Assembly: GCF_049800775.1 (NCBI RefSeq) | Contig: NZ_JBNAFR010000002.1 | Coordinates: 248,001 to 312,000 of the forward strand | Source of the DNA: Dinoroseobacter sp049800775 | Lineage (GTDB): Bacteria > Pseudomonadota > Alphaproteobacteria > Rhodobacterales > Rhodobacteraceae | Direction: 5' to 3' | DNA: 64,000 nt | Shown: in pieces, positions 44,024 to 52,300 of the stretch | How the letters are laid out: every line of letters starts with the position of its first letter | How positions within the stretch are numbered: position 1 is the stretch's first letter | The notes under the pieces: generated by a model | Database searches by the model: none | What the model was told of the DNA's origin: nothing | What the model saw: the letters and a program-made list of their open reading frames with translations, nothing else | Program-made: the position numbers and the translations under genes

Positions 44024-45145
44024 TCAGGGCAGGGGATCGGTGTGCCAGAGCGTGACCTTGAGCCCGCCCAGTGACACGGCGGGGCCTGAGGGCAGGAAGG
44101 GCAGGCCTGTCGCCTTGGCCAGCCCGCCATCGGAGGTGATGACCCCGACCCGCCAGCCGGAAAACCCCGTTGCAAGCATTTTCCCGAGACTTCCATAGAG
44201 GCCAAAGAGCAGCTTGCGATTGCCGATCCGCGCCCCATAGGGCGGGTTTACAAGCACGAGCCCCGGTCCCGGCACGGGCGGGATCAGATCGGAGATCGGT
44301 TGCCGTTCGAACCGGGTAACGGCGCTCAGCCCGGCGCGTTCGGCATTGCCGCGCGCGCCCCGGATTGCCCCGTCATCCCGGTCGAAGCCAAAGGCCAGCG
44401 GGGCTGTGCCGGGCGCGTCTGCCGCGCGGCGCGTGCGCTGCGCGGCCACGGCCTCTGGCACAGCGGAGGCCAGGTTTTCGAAGGCGAAAGACCGATCGCG
44501 CCCGGGGGCGAGACCGAGGGCACTCTCGGCGGCTTCCAGTACGAAGGTTCCCGAGCCGCACATCGGGTCGACGAGGGGCTCTGTCCCGGTATAGCCCATC
44601 TGGCGCAGAAAGAGCGCGGCAAGCGTTTCGCGCATGGGCGCTTTTCCGACAAACTCCTTATGTCCGCGCCGGTGCAGTGGGGCGCCGGAGGTATCCAGGC
44701 TGATCTGCACCAGATCGTCTTCGATCCGCACCAGCAGGCGCAGGGCGTCCTCTCCCTTGCCCTCGGGCGCGCCGAGGGTCTCGGTGATGGCCCGCATCAC
44801 CCGCTGGGCCGCCGCGCGGTCGTGATAGATCTTGGAGCGGCGGCAGGTCGCCTCGACCCGCACAGGCACGTCCGGCCGCAGCACCTCGGCCCAGGGGAAT
44901 TTGCGCGCGCGCTTGTCGAGCTGCGCCAGATGGAAGGCGCGGAAGCTGCCGAGCCGCACCAGCACCCTTGCCGCGCCCCGCAGGTGCAGGTTCGCGCGCC
45001 AGATGTCGGGCCAGTCGCCCGTGGTTTCCACCCCGCCGGGCACGGCGCGCGGGGCGGCAAAGCCCAACTCCGCCGCTTCGGCGGCGAGTATGGGTTCCAG
45101 CCCCGGTGGGGCCGCGAGAAAAATGTCGAAAGGCGGTGTCGTCAT
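44024..45145 (-). CDS. THUMP-domain class I SAM RNA methyltransferase (RlmL N-terminal type)
   Basis: 373 residues. The N-terminal THUMP-like RNA-binding region (FLAAPPGLEPILAAEAAELG; LRGAARVLVRLGSFRAF) leads to a Rossmann methyltransferase with SAM loop DPMCGSGTFVLEAA and catalytic NPPYGAR. This matches the RlmL/TrmN-type N2-guanine methyltransferase family; the rRNA or tRNA target is not certain. It lies between hisA and hisF on the opposite strand. Confidence 0.88.
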   Translation of the reverse strand: MTTPPFDIFLAAPPGLEPILAAEAAELGFAAPRAVPGGVETTGDWPDIWRANLHLRGAARVLVRLGSFRAFHLAQLDKRARKFPWAEVLRPDVPVRVEATCRRSKIYHDRAAAQRVMRAITETLGAPEGKGEDALRLLVRIEDDLVQISLDTSGAPLHRRGHKEFVGKAPMRETLAALFLRQMGYTGTEPLVDPMCGSGTFVLEAAESALGLAPGRDRSFAFENLASAVPEAVAAQRTRRAADAPGTAPLAFGFDRDDGAIRGARGNAERAGLSAVTRFERQPISDLIPPVPGPGLVLVNPPYGARIGNRKLLFGLYGSLGKMLATGFSGWRVGVITSDGGLAKATGLPFLPSGPAVSLGGLKVTLWHTDPLP

Positions 45146-45247
45146 GGGGCGGGCTTACCCCGGATCGCCGTCCGGCGCGAGGGCCAAGACTTGTTCCGGG
45201 GGGCTTGGGCGGCTAAGAGGCCCTGTGCCCATCGCAGGACCGTGCCC

Positions 45248-46009
45248 ATGCTGAAAACCCGTGTCATTCCCTGTCTCGACGTGGCCGATGGCCGGGTCGT
45301 CAAAGGTGTGAATTTCGTCGACCTCATCGATGCCGGAGATCCGGTCGAGAGCGCCAAGGCCTATGACGCGGCCGGGGCGGATGAGCTGTGCTTTCTCGAC
45401 ATCCACGCGACCCATGAGAACCGGGGTACGATGTATGATCTGGCCACGCGCACGGCAGAGCAGTGTTTCATGCCGCTGACCATCGGCGGGGGCGTGCGGA
45501 CGAGCGAGGATGTGCGCAACCTCCTGCTGGCAGGCGCGGACAAGGTCTCGTTCAACTCTGCCGCTGTGGCGGATCCGGACGTGATCGCGCGGGCGGCGGA
45601 CAAGTTCGGCAGCCAGTGCATTGTCTGCGCCATCGATGCGAAAACCGTTTCCCCGGGCAAATGGGAGATCTTTACCCATGGCGGGCGCAAACCCACGGGG
45701 ATCGATGCGGTCGCATTCGCCAAGACCGTGGTGGCCAAGGGGGCCGGAGAGATCCTGCTGACCTCCATGGACCGGGATGGCACGAAGCAGGGGTTCAACC
45801 TGCCGCTCACCCGGGCGATTTCCGATGCGGTCTCGGTTCCGGTCATCGCCTCGGGCGGGGTTGGCACGCTGGATCACCTTGTGGACGGGGTGACGGAAGG
45901 CGGCGCAAGCGCCGTGTTGGCCGCGTCGATCTTCCACTTCGGGGAGTACACCATCCGCGAAGCGAAGGAGCATATGGCGGAGGCGGGCATCCCCGTGCGC
46001 CTGTCATGA
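45248..46009 (+). CDS. hisF: Imidazole glycerol phosphate synthase subunit HisF
   Basis: 253 residues. TIM-barrel cyclase subunit that uses ammonia from HisH to turn PRFAR into imidazole glycerol phosphate and AICAR. Catalytic residues are D11 (RVIPCLDVADGRVVKGVNF) and the Asp in TSMDRDGTKQG. GGGVRTSED is a phosphate loop. Its stop overlaps the hisE start by four bases (ATGA). Confidence 0.97.
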   Translation: MLKTRVIPCLDVADGRVVKGVNFVDLIDAGDPVESAKAYDAAGADELCFLDIHATHENRGTMYDLATRTAEQCFMPLTIGGGVRTSEDVRNLLLAGADKVSFNSAAVADPDVIARAADKFGSQCIVCAIDAKTVSPGKWEIFTHGGRKPTGIDAVAFAKTVVAKGAGEILLTSMDRDGTKQGFNLPLTRAISDAVSVPVIASGGVGTLDHLVDGVTEGGASAVLAASIFHFGEYTIREAKEHMAEAGIPVRLS

Positions 46010-46314
46010 GCGTGCTGCATGAGCTCGAAGCGGTGATCGCGGCACGCAAGGGGGCCGATCCGGACAGTTCCTGGACGGCCAAACTTCTGTCCAAGGGGCC
46101 AGAGAGATGCGCCGAGAAATTCGGCGAGGAGGCGATCGAGGCCATCATCGCCGTGGCCAAGGATGACCGTGAGAACCTGACCTACGAGGCGGCCGATGTG
46201 CTCTATCACCTGCTGGTCATGCTGGCGGCACGGGATGTGGCGCTGGAGGATGTTCTGGCGGAGCTGGCGCGACGGCAGGGGATGTCCGGGCTGGCGGAGA
46301 AGGCGTCGCGCTGA
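46006..46314 (+). CDS. hisE: Phosphoribosyl-ATP pyrophosphatase
   Basis: 102 residues, the all-alpha MazG-like HisE, second step of histidine synthesis. KFGEEAIEAIIAVAKDDREN holds the metal-binding Glu residues, and YEAADVLYHLLVML the conserved Asp and His. It is separate from hisI, as is usual in alphaproteobacteria, and is translationally coupled to hisF. Confidence 0.96.
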   Translation: MSVLHELEAVIAARKGADPDSSWTAKLLSKGPERCAEKFGEEAIEAIIAVAKDDRENLTYEAADVLYHLLVMLAARDVALEDVLAELARRQGMSGLAEKASR

Positions 46315-46344
46315 GCGGCCCGTTCAGGACGGGGTCCGGACCGG

Positions 46345-46374
46345 GCCTTCGGCGAGGATATTGGCAGACTTAAG
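46345..46374 (-). repeat. Dispersed CTTAAG repeat, copy D (inverted)
   Basis: Read on the minus strand: CTTAAGTCTGC, CAATATCC, TCGCCGAAGGC. It lies 16 bases after the stop of the minus-strand CoA-binding gene, so again it sits 3' of a gene in the gene's own direction. Dyad TCG-C-CGA as in copy B. Confidence 0.8.
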
Positions 46375-46389
46375 AAAGCCGCGCGCGGG

Positions 46390-46863
46390 TCAGAGCTTGG
46401 AGCTGATGACGCCGGTGGCAAACCCGCCCATGCGCAGCTCGCCATAGAGCCGTTGGTATTCAATCTTGGGGCAGCGGTTCTGGATCACGGTCAGGCCGGC
46501 GGCTTCGGCCTTGGCGGCGGCCTCCGGATGGGTGACGCCGATTTGCATCCAGACCGTTCGCAAGCTCGGCAGTTCGGCCATGGCTGCGTCGACGATCGCG
46601 GGCACATGTTCCGGGCGGCGAAAGATATCGACCATGTCCACGGGCTCTTCGATCTCCGACAGATCCGCTCGGATGGTCTCGCCCAGCAATGTCTTGCCCG
46701 CATGGACCGGATTGACCGGGATCACCCGCTTGCCGCGCAGCCCGAGATAGCGCGCCACGTAATAGGACGGACGCACCGGGTTCATGGACACGCCCACGCA
46801 GGCCACGACCCGGGTTCGGGTCAGGATTTCGCGCAGCAGGTCGTCGCTTGGATCTTGGCTCAT
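46390..46863 (-). CDS. CoA-binding domain protein (YccU-like)
   Basis: 157 residues, a single Rossmann-type CoA-binding domain: VVACVGVSMNPVRPSYYVAR, RVIPVNPVHAGKTLLGE, TVWMQIGVTHPEAAAKAEA, then NRCPKIEYQRL. The NRCPKIE end is the YccU signature. Stand-alone proteins of this type bind CoA or nucleotides without a proven reaction. The gene precedes repeat copy D. Confidence 0.88.
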   Translation of the reverse strand: MSQDPSDDLLREILTRTRVVACVGVSMNPVRPSYYVARYLGLRGKRVIPVNPVHAGKTLLGETIRADLSEIEEPVDMVDIFRRPEHVPAIVDAAMAELPSLRTVWMQIGVTHPEAAAKAEAAGLTVIQNRCPKIEYQRLYGELRMGGFATGVISSKL

Positions 46864-46937
46864 AGGGCCAGCCTAGCGCCCGGTGAGAGAGGCGGAAAGA
46901 TCTCTTTGCCCGCGCGCCTCTCTCGGTTGATGCACGG

Positions 46938-46979
46938 GGGTGCCAAAAAAAACGCCCGTGCCGAAACGGCCGGGCGTGT
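46938..46979 (-). terminator. Strong rho-independent terminator, minus strand
   Basis: On the minus strand ACGCCCGGCC, GTTTC-type loop, then CACGGGCGTTTTTTTT (eight T). It lies 180 bases past the YHS gene with no gene between, so it may end that transcript or a separate small RNA. Confidence 0.75.
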
Positions 46980-47099
46980 AGTAACGGAACGAGGGACAGT
47001 GAAGTGAAGCGCAGGAGTTCCGAGCCCGGCTTCTATGAATGTTACGTAGGGGCCATAATCCGGATTGAAAGGAGGAGATCACGATTCTGTGATCTCCTG
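46938..47099 (-). ncRNA. Candidate small RNA or structured 3' UTR
   Basis: This 160-base non-coding stretch has a perfect 9-bp inverted repeat GGAGATCAC/GTGATCTCC (47074-47082 with 47089-47097, six-base loop) at one end and the strong terminator at the other. No open frame is credible. It could be the 3' end of the YHS mRNA released as a small RNA. No clear promoter could be placed, so confidence is low. Confidence 0.3.
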
Positions 47100-47158
47100 T
47101 CAGATCCCCGTCAGTGCCGCGCGGATATTGGCCGATACGCCCGGCCAGAAGGCTGGTG

Positions 47159-47614
47159 TCAGCCCAGGACCTTGGGCCAGTTGCCATTGGCCCGGGTGAT
47201 ATTGCCGGGGATGTCCTTTTCCCAGCGGCGCTGCACCCGTCTGGAGAAGTTCATGTAGAGCTTGCCATCGACGATCTTCCAGGCATCCGGATCCGTGGAG
47301 GCGGTATAGCCCTCGGCAACGGCCCAGGCGCAGTAGCCGCCATATTGCGGGGCATAGGCGTCGGGGGTCGCGGCAAAGGCTGCGCGATGGGCCTCGGAGG
47401 CGAAGCGCCATTCCGCGCCGTTCCAAGTGTGGGTGAAGGCGGCATCGCCGCGCACGGGTTTGCCGTCGTTGAAATAGGCCACGGGGTCATAGCCGCGAAT
47501 GGCCAGACCGCGCTTGCTATAGATGGCCGGTTCGGCGGCGAGGGCCGGGGCGGCGAAGGGGGCAGCCGCGGTAAGAGCGCCGGTGCCGATCAGGAAGGTG
47601 CGACGTGAAATCAT
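47159..47614 (-). CDS. Twin-arginine-signal YHS-domain protein
   Basis: 151 residues. The N-terminus SRRTFLIGTGALTAAAPFAA is a Tat signal, so it is exported folded. The mature part is a YHS domain (YDPVAYFNDGKPVRGDAAF, then WRFASEAHRAAFAATPDAY, then YGGYCAWAV), a small fold linked to metal, often copper, binding. ATG 47614 follows GAGGAG. Export by Tat suggests a cofactor inserted in the cytoplasm, which is inference. Confidence 0.85.
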   Translation of the reverse strand: MISRRTFLIGTGALTAAAPFAAPALAAEPAIYSKRGLAIRGYDPVAYFNDGKPVRGDAAFTHTWNGAEWRFASEAHRAAFAATPDAYAPQYGGYCAWAVAEGYTASTDPDAWKIVDGKLYMNFSRRVQRRWEKDIPGNITRANGNWPKVLG

Positions 47615-47702
47615 GGGGTATCTCCTCAAGCGTTGGTCTGCTCAGGAGGTGGCCTTCGATGCGAAAACCAGCAAGAGAAGTGACACGCTTGTGAGGCAGA
47701 TG

Positions 47703-48056
47703 TCAGTCGAAGATGTCCTCGATCAGGTCGACCGCCTCGCCCAAAGCCTTTTTCCACAAAGGTTTTTTGCGTTTCTTCTTTCGGTATCCGCCATGGGCCG
47801 CGCGCGATGCGGCGCCGCGCGAGACGGGTCCTGTTTCAGGTCCGTGCACGCCGGGGATATAGCCGGTCTCCTTGCGGCGCTTGCCTTTGCCCTTGGGTTT
47901 CTTGCCCGGCTCGGTCGGGGTCTTGAGCCATTTCATCTCATGCAATGGCGCGCCACAGGACCCGCAGGCAAGCTCATGCCCGTCCCGGGCCGAGGGCACC
48001 AGCATGGTGCGCGCAGAGCAATAGGAACAGGTGGCGACTTTGGTGTGCTCGTGCAT
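47703..48056 (-). CDS. Zinc-ribbon and Lys-rich small protein, function unknown
   Basis: 117 residues. The N-terminal 45 residues hold two CxxC pairs (ATCSYCSAR; LACGSCGAP), a rubredoxin-like zinc ribbon. A basic linker follows (KKPKGKGKRRKE; YRKKKRKKPLWKK), and an acidic helix ends it (AVDLIEDIFD). Nucleic-acid binding is plausible from charge. No family recognised. Confidence 0.72.
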   Translation of the reverse strand: MHEHTKVATCSYCSARTMLVPSARDGHELACGSCGAPLHEMKWLKTPTEPGKKPKGKGKRRKETGYIPGVHGPETGPVSRGAASRAAHGGYRKKKRKKPLWKKALGEAVDLIEDIFD

Positions 48057-48123
48057 GGAAAACCTCTCTGCCCCCTAGATAGGCGCGGGGTGGTGGCTTG
48101 TCATCTGCGCCGCGCGGCTTTGC

Positions 48124-48918
48124 CTAACCCTTGGGGGTTCGGCAGGCATAAAGCGCGACAGCCGCCGCGTTCGAGACATTGAGCGAGCCGAAGGCGCGGG
48201 CGAAGGGGATCTTCACCAGCATGTCGCAGGTGGCCTTGGTCTTGTCGCGCAGGCCGGGCCCTTCGGCCCCCATGACCAGCGCGATAGGGCGGTCGCGGCG
48301 GGGCTCGAGCGCGGTATCGAGGCTCTCATCCGCCTCGCCATCGAGCCCGAGCAGGGTGAAGCCCATGGCGCGCAGCTCCTCCATCGTATCGGCAAGGTTT
48401 CGGACCCGCAGATAGGGCTGGCGCTCCAGTGCGCCCGAGGCGGTCTTGGCCAGCGCGCCGGTTTCCGGCGCCGCAGAGCGGGCGGTGGCAATGACGGCGG
48501 CCGCGCCGAACACCTCGGCAGAGCGTAGGACCGCGCCCACATTATGGGGATCCGTCACCCGGTCGAGCAGCACGACGAGGGGCGGCATCTCCGTGGGGCC
48601 ACCGAGGCAAACCTCGGCCACAGGGCCCCAGCTCAGGGGTTTGACCTCGAGTGCGGCGCCCTGATGCACGGATCCGGGGTCGAGCGGCACCGGAAATTTT
48701 CGCGGATCGGCGATCTCGGGCTCCATCCCCGAGGCGGCGATGGCATCGGCGAGCTTGTCGGCGGCGTTCCGCGTCACGACCAGCCGCACCCGGTTGCGCG
48801 CCGGGTTCTGCAGGGCATCGCGCACCGCATGCAGCCCGAAGAGCCACAATGTCTGCGCCGCTGCGGCCCGTTTGGCGCGTTCCTTGTCGATCACCCATGT
48901 GGGCTTCTTGCCAGCCAT
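48124..48918 (-). CDS. rlmB: SpoU-family 23S rRNA 2'-O-methyltransferase (RlmB-like)
   Basis: 264 residues. N-terminal substrate-binding domain (LWLFGLHAVRDALQNP), then the SPOUT knot domain with motif 1 DRVTDPHNVGAVLRSAEVFG (R and N catalytic), motif 2 LVMGAEGPGL, and motif 3 FGSLNVSNAAAVALY. RlmB methylates G2251 in 23S rRNA; TrmH-like tRNA targets are the alternative. ATG 48918 begins the family-like part. Confidence 0.9.
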   Translation of the reverse strand: MAGKKPTWVIDKERAKRAAAAQTLWLFGLHAVRDALQNPARNRVRLVVTRNAADKLADAIAASGMEPEIADPRKFPVPLDPGSVHQGAALEVKPLSWGPVAEVCLGGPTEMPPLVVLLDRVTDPHNVGAVLRSAEVFGAAAVIATARSAAPETGALAKTASGALERQPYLRVRNLADTMEELRAMGFTLLGLDGEADESLDTALEPRRDRPIALVMGAEGPGLRDKTKATCDMLVKIPFARAFGSLNVSNAAAVALYACRTPKG

Positions 48919-49041
48919 GGCATGTCCTTTCGCGCGGCTCAGGGCGCGGGGATAGCCGAGGGGCCACGCCCGGTCAATGTTGCGCCGGGCAAGCGCCGCA
49001 CAGGTCGATGATTTTCCCGCCTCCGCCCTCAAGTTTTGCGG

Positions 49042-49070
49042 TTGACGCCCCAGTCCCGCGCGCGTAATCA
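49042..49070 (+). promoter_or_regulatory. Sigma-70 promoter of tRNA-Tyr
   Basis: -35 TTGACG (49042-49047), a 17-base spacer, and -10 TAATCA (49065-49070). The expected start, near 49077, is four bases before the mature 5' end. Confidence 0.6.
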
Positions 49071-49080
49071 CGCACCCGTT

Positions 49081-49164
49081 GGGCGACAGGCCGCAAGGTG
49101 TGGCAGGGGACTGTAACTCCCTCGCGGAGACGCACGCCTGGTTCGATTCCAGGGTCGCCCACCA
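49081..49164 (+). tRNA. tRNA-Tyr (anticodon GTA)
   Basis: 84 bases including encoded CCA. Acceptor stem GGGCGAC/GTCGCCC is perfect, discriminator A. Anticodon loop CTGTAAC gives GTA at 49113-49115. The long variable arm (CTCGCGGAGACGC region) is that of a class II tRNA, as in bacterial tRNA-Tyr. T-loop GGTTCGATTCC. The reductive dehalogenase gene starts 185 bases downstream. Confidence 0.95.
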
Positions 49165-49247
49165 CTTTCCTCGTTACCTCAGACATGGTGCCAACCCGAG
49201 CCCGTGCGATTGTGATCCCGCCCTTTGCGCGTCGGGCGGATTATCCC

Positions 49248-49275
49248 TTGCGGTGTGTTCGGGGCCGCTTAGCAT
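49248..49275 (+). promoter_or_regulatory. Possible promoter of the reductive dehalogenase
   Basis: -35 TTGCGG (49248-49253), a 16-base spacer, and -10 TAGCAT (49270-49275). It is weak but the best pair between tRNA-Tyr and the leader ORF. No clear regulator operator seen. Confidence 0.25.
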
Positions 49276-49311
49276 ATCCCCATCCGAGACTGACGCCGGG
49301 GAGGGGCCGTG

Positions 49312-49353
49312 ATGTCGAAGACGAGGCTGCCCGCAGGCCGGGGTCGCAGGTGA
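49312..49353 (+). CDS. 13-codon leader ORF coupled to the reductive dehalogenase
   Basis: ATG TCG AAG to TGA encodes MSKTRLPAGRGRR. It has a strong GGGGAGGGG ribosome site a few bases before its ATG. Its stop TGA overlaps the dehalogenase GTG start (GTGA, 49350-49353). The dehalogenase start has no good ribosome site of its own, so ribosomes finishing the leader would re-start on it. Its peptide sequence shows no attenuation-type codon run; it is basic. Function inferred from arrangement only. Confidence 0.45.
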   Translation: MSKTRLPAGRGRR

Positions 49354-52300
49354 GCATCCGGTTCTTCTCGGACGCGACGCGGCCTGTGCATATGGGCCCC
49401 TATCCGCTGGAACGGCTGGCCCGGGGTGCGATGCCCGATCTCGCGCAGGTGCCCGAGGATCGCCCACTCAGCTTCGCGCGTCCCGAGGCGCCGAGCTCCA
49501 TCGTCAATGCCATGGGCGAGTACCAGGCCATGATGGACGCGATCCGGGACGGGCTCGTGAACAAGGCACGCGCGGAGTGTCCGAGCGATCCGGTGGCACG
49601 GGCCAACCACCTCAAAGCCTTTGGCTATTTCTCCGATGCCGCCATGGTTGCGGCCTGCGCTCTGCCGTCTGAGGCGCTGCTTGAGGCCCCGCGCCGGAAC
49701 CCGGATATCGACCGGCTCGCCAATGAACTGCGCACGCGCCAGACCAAGACGCTGGCCTCGGGCATCGACATGATCATGGCCGATCTCAAGGAGAGCATGG
49801 AGGCGCCGCCCTCCACCATCGTGGATCACACCCATGCCATGGTGTTTCTCTACGAGATGCCCCGGGATCCGCGTCCGGGCGAGCCGGGGACAGCGTGGAT
49901 CGCTGATGCACAGGCCCATCGTGCCTGCCTGCGCGCTTCCGAGACGGCGGTGGTGCTGGCCAATTACATCCGGCTGCTGGGCTGGGATGCCAAGGCGCAT
50001 ACGGCGACCTCGACGGATGTCTCGCTCAACCGGCTCACTGTGGCGGCGGGGCTGGCGACGGTCGAGGACGGCGCACTGACCAACCCTTATCTCGGGACCC
50101 GGTTCGGCGTGGCGGTTCTGACCACGACGATGGAGCTTGCGGTGGATGCGCCGCTCGCGCCCGCACAGCCCTGGTTGCGGACCAAGGGACCGGCCTGGTG
50201 GCTGGGCACGGCCTCCGCCAAGTCGGCCCTGAACAGGGACCCATTCAAGGCGCGCGATTTCCGCGACGGCCCGCACCCGTTCGAGACGCTCAAACGGGTC
50301 GAAAACCCGACCACCTATATCGATGCGCCCAATGTGGCGCGGGTGCCGAAACGCACGGATATGTTCGCGCGCGCCCAGTTCGGCGATATGGGCAAACCCC
50401 TGCAAGAGGGGGCCAAGGGGGGCTATTACGCGCGCAAGGCCGCGCCTTCTATGGCGCAGCGGCGGATGCTCGGGGCCTTTGTCCTCCTGCAGGATGGCGC
50501 GTCCGAGACGGAGCGCGCCGTCCCTGAGCCGCAGACCCATGCGGAGGCGATCAAGGCGGCGAGCTATTTCCTTGGCGTGGACGCCGTGGGGATCAGCGCT
50601 TGCCCGGATTGGACCTGGTATTCCCACGATGCGCGCGGCGAAGAGATCGAGCCGCCCCATGACCAAGCCATCAGCATGATCATCGATCAGGGCTACGAGA
50701 CCATGGAGGGTGCGTCCGGCGATGACTGGATCTCGGTGGCGCAATCCATGCGGGCCTATCTGCGGTTTTCGCTGCTCGGCGGGGTCATCGCCAAGCAGAT
50801 CCGCAACCTGGGCTATTCGGCCAAGGCCCATACGGTGCTTGATGGCGAGGTGCTGCAGCCGCCCTTGTTGCTCCTGTCCGGGCTGGGCGAGGTGAGCCGG
50901 ATTGGCGAGGTGATCCTGAACCCGTTCCTCGGGCCACGCCTGAAATCGGGGGTGGTGACCACGGATCTGCCGCTGGCCCATGACAAGCCGATTGATTTCG
51001 GACTGCAGAGCTTCTGCGAGACCTGCAACAAATGTGCCCGCGAATGCCCCTCGGGGGCGATCACCGCCGGGCCGAAACTGATGTTTAACGGCTACGAGAT
51101 CTGGAAATCCGACAGCCAGAAATGCGCCAGCTACCGGATCACGACCCTGGGCGGGGCCATGTGCGGGCGCTGCATGAAGACCTGTCCGTGGAACCTCGAA
51201 GGGCTGTTCGCCGAGAAGCCCTTCCGCTGGGCGGCGATGAACATTCCCAAGGCCGCGCCGCTGCTGGCCCGGCTGGATGATGCTGCGGGCAATGGCGGGC
51301 TCAATCCGGTCAAGAAATGGTGGTGGGATCTGGAGCTCTATGAGGATGGCGGCTACCGGCCCACGCGGCACCCGGTGAATGCGCGGGATCTGCAGCGGGA
51401 TCTCGACCTGCGTTACGAGGATCAGACCCTCGCGGTCTACCCGGCCCCGCTTGCGCCGCATCCTTATCCATACCCGTTCCCCATGGATCGCGAGGCCGGG
51501 ATCGAGGCCTATCAGGCGATGATCACCGCCGAAGAGTATCGCGACCGGCTGGCAAAGGGCGATGAGGGCGTGATCCACCGGCGCGCCGAGGCTGGCGAGA
51601 GCCCGGTCTTGCAGGTCGTGGTGACCAAGGCCGAGGCGATGACGCCGGAGGTGACGAAATACGAGTTCCGACTGCCCTCGGGCGGGGACCTGCCGGAATG
51701 GACGGCGGGGGCGCATCTGGACATCGTGGTGGCCCCGGAATTCCTGCGCCAGTATTCCATGTCCGGCGATCCGGGGGATCGGTCGAAATACCAGATTGGC
51801 GTGCTGCGCGAAGAGGGCGGGCGCGGCGGATCCAAGCTCATGCACCGGATCTTTGCCGAGGGGCGGCAGTTGTTTATTTCGCGACCTATCAACCATTTCC
51901 CCCTGACCGAGGATGCGCCTATGTCCTATCTCATGGGCGGCGGCATCGGGGTGACACCGATGATCGCCATGGCACACCGGCTCCACGCGCTGGGACGGGA
52001 TTTTGCGTTGCACTATTCGGTTCGCAGCCGGGCGGCGGCCGGGTTTCTCGCGGATCTCGCGGCGATGCCCTGGGCCGATAAGCTGCATCTGCATATCTCG
52101 GAAGAGGGCACGCGCGCCGATCTCGATGCGCTGTTTGCGGGCCACCCGGAGGGCGCGCATGTCTATACATGCGGGCCGGAGCGGTACATGAGCGCCGTCA
52201 TGGAGGCCGCCGCGCGACAGGGCGTGCCCGAGGAGGCGCAGCATCTGGAGTTTTTCTCGGTGCCCGAGACGCCCGACTACGAGAACCACCCTTTCACCCT

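Noticed and set aside
46873..47187. 104-codon open frame over the candidate small RNA
   Set aside because: It crosses the terminator and the YHS stop region and has no protein-like features.
49098..49349. N-terminal extension of the dehalogenase frame
   Set aside because: It would read through tRNA-Tyr, and the sequence is Arg/Pro-rich and unlike the family.
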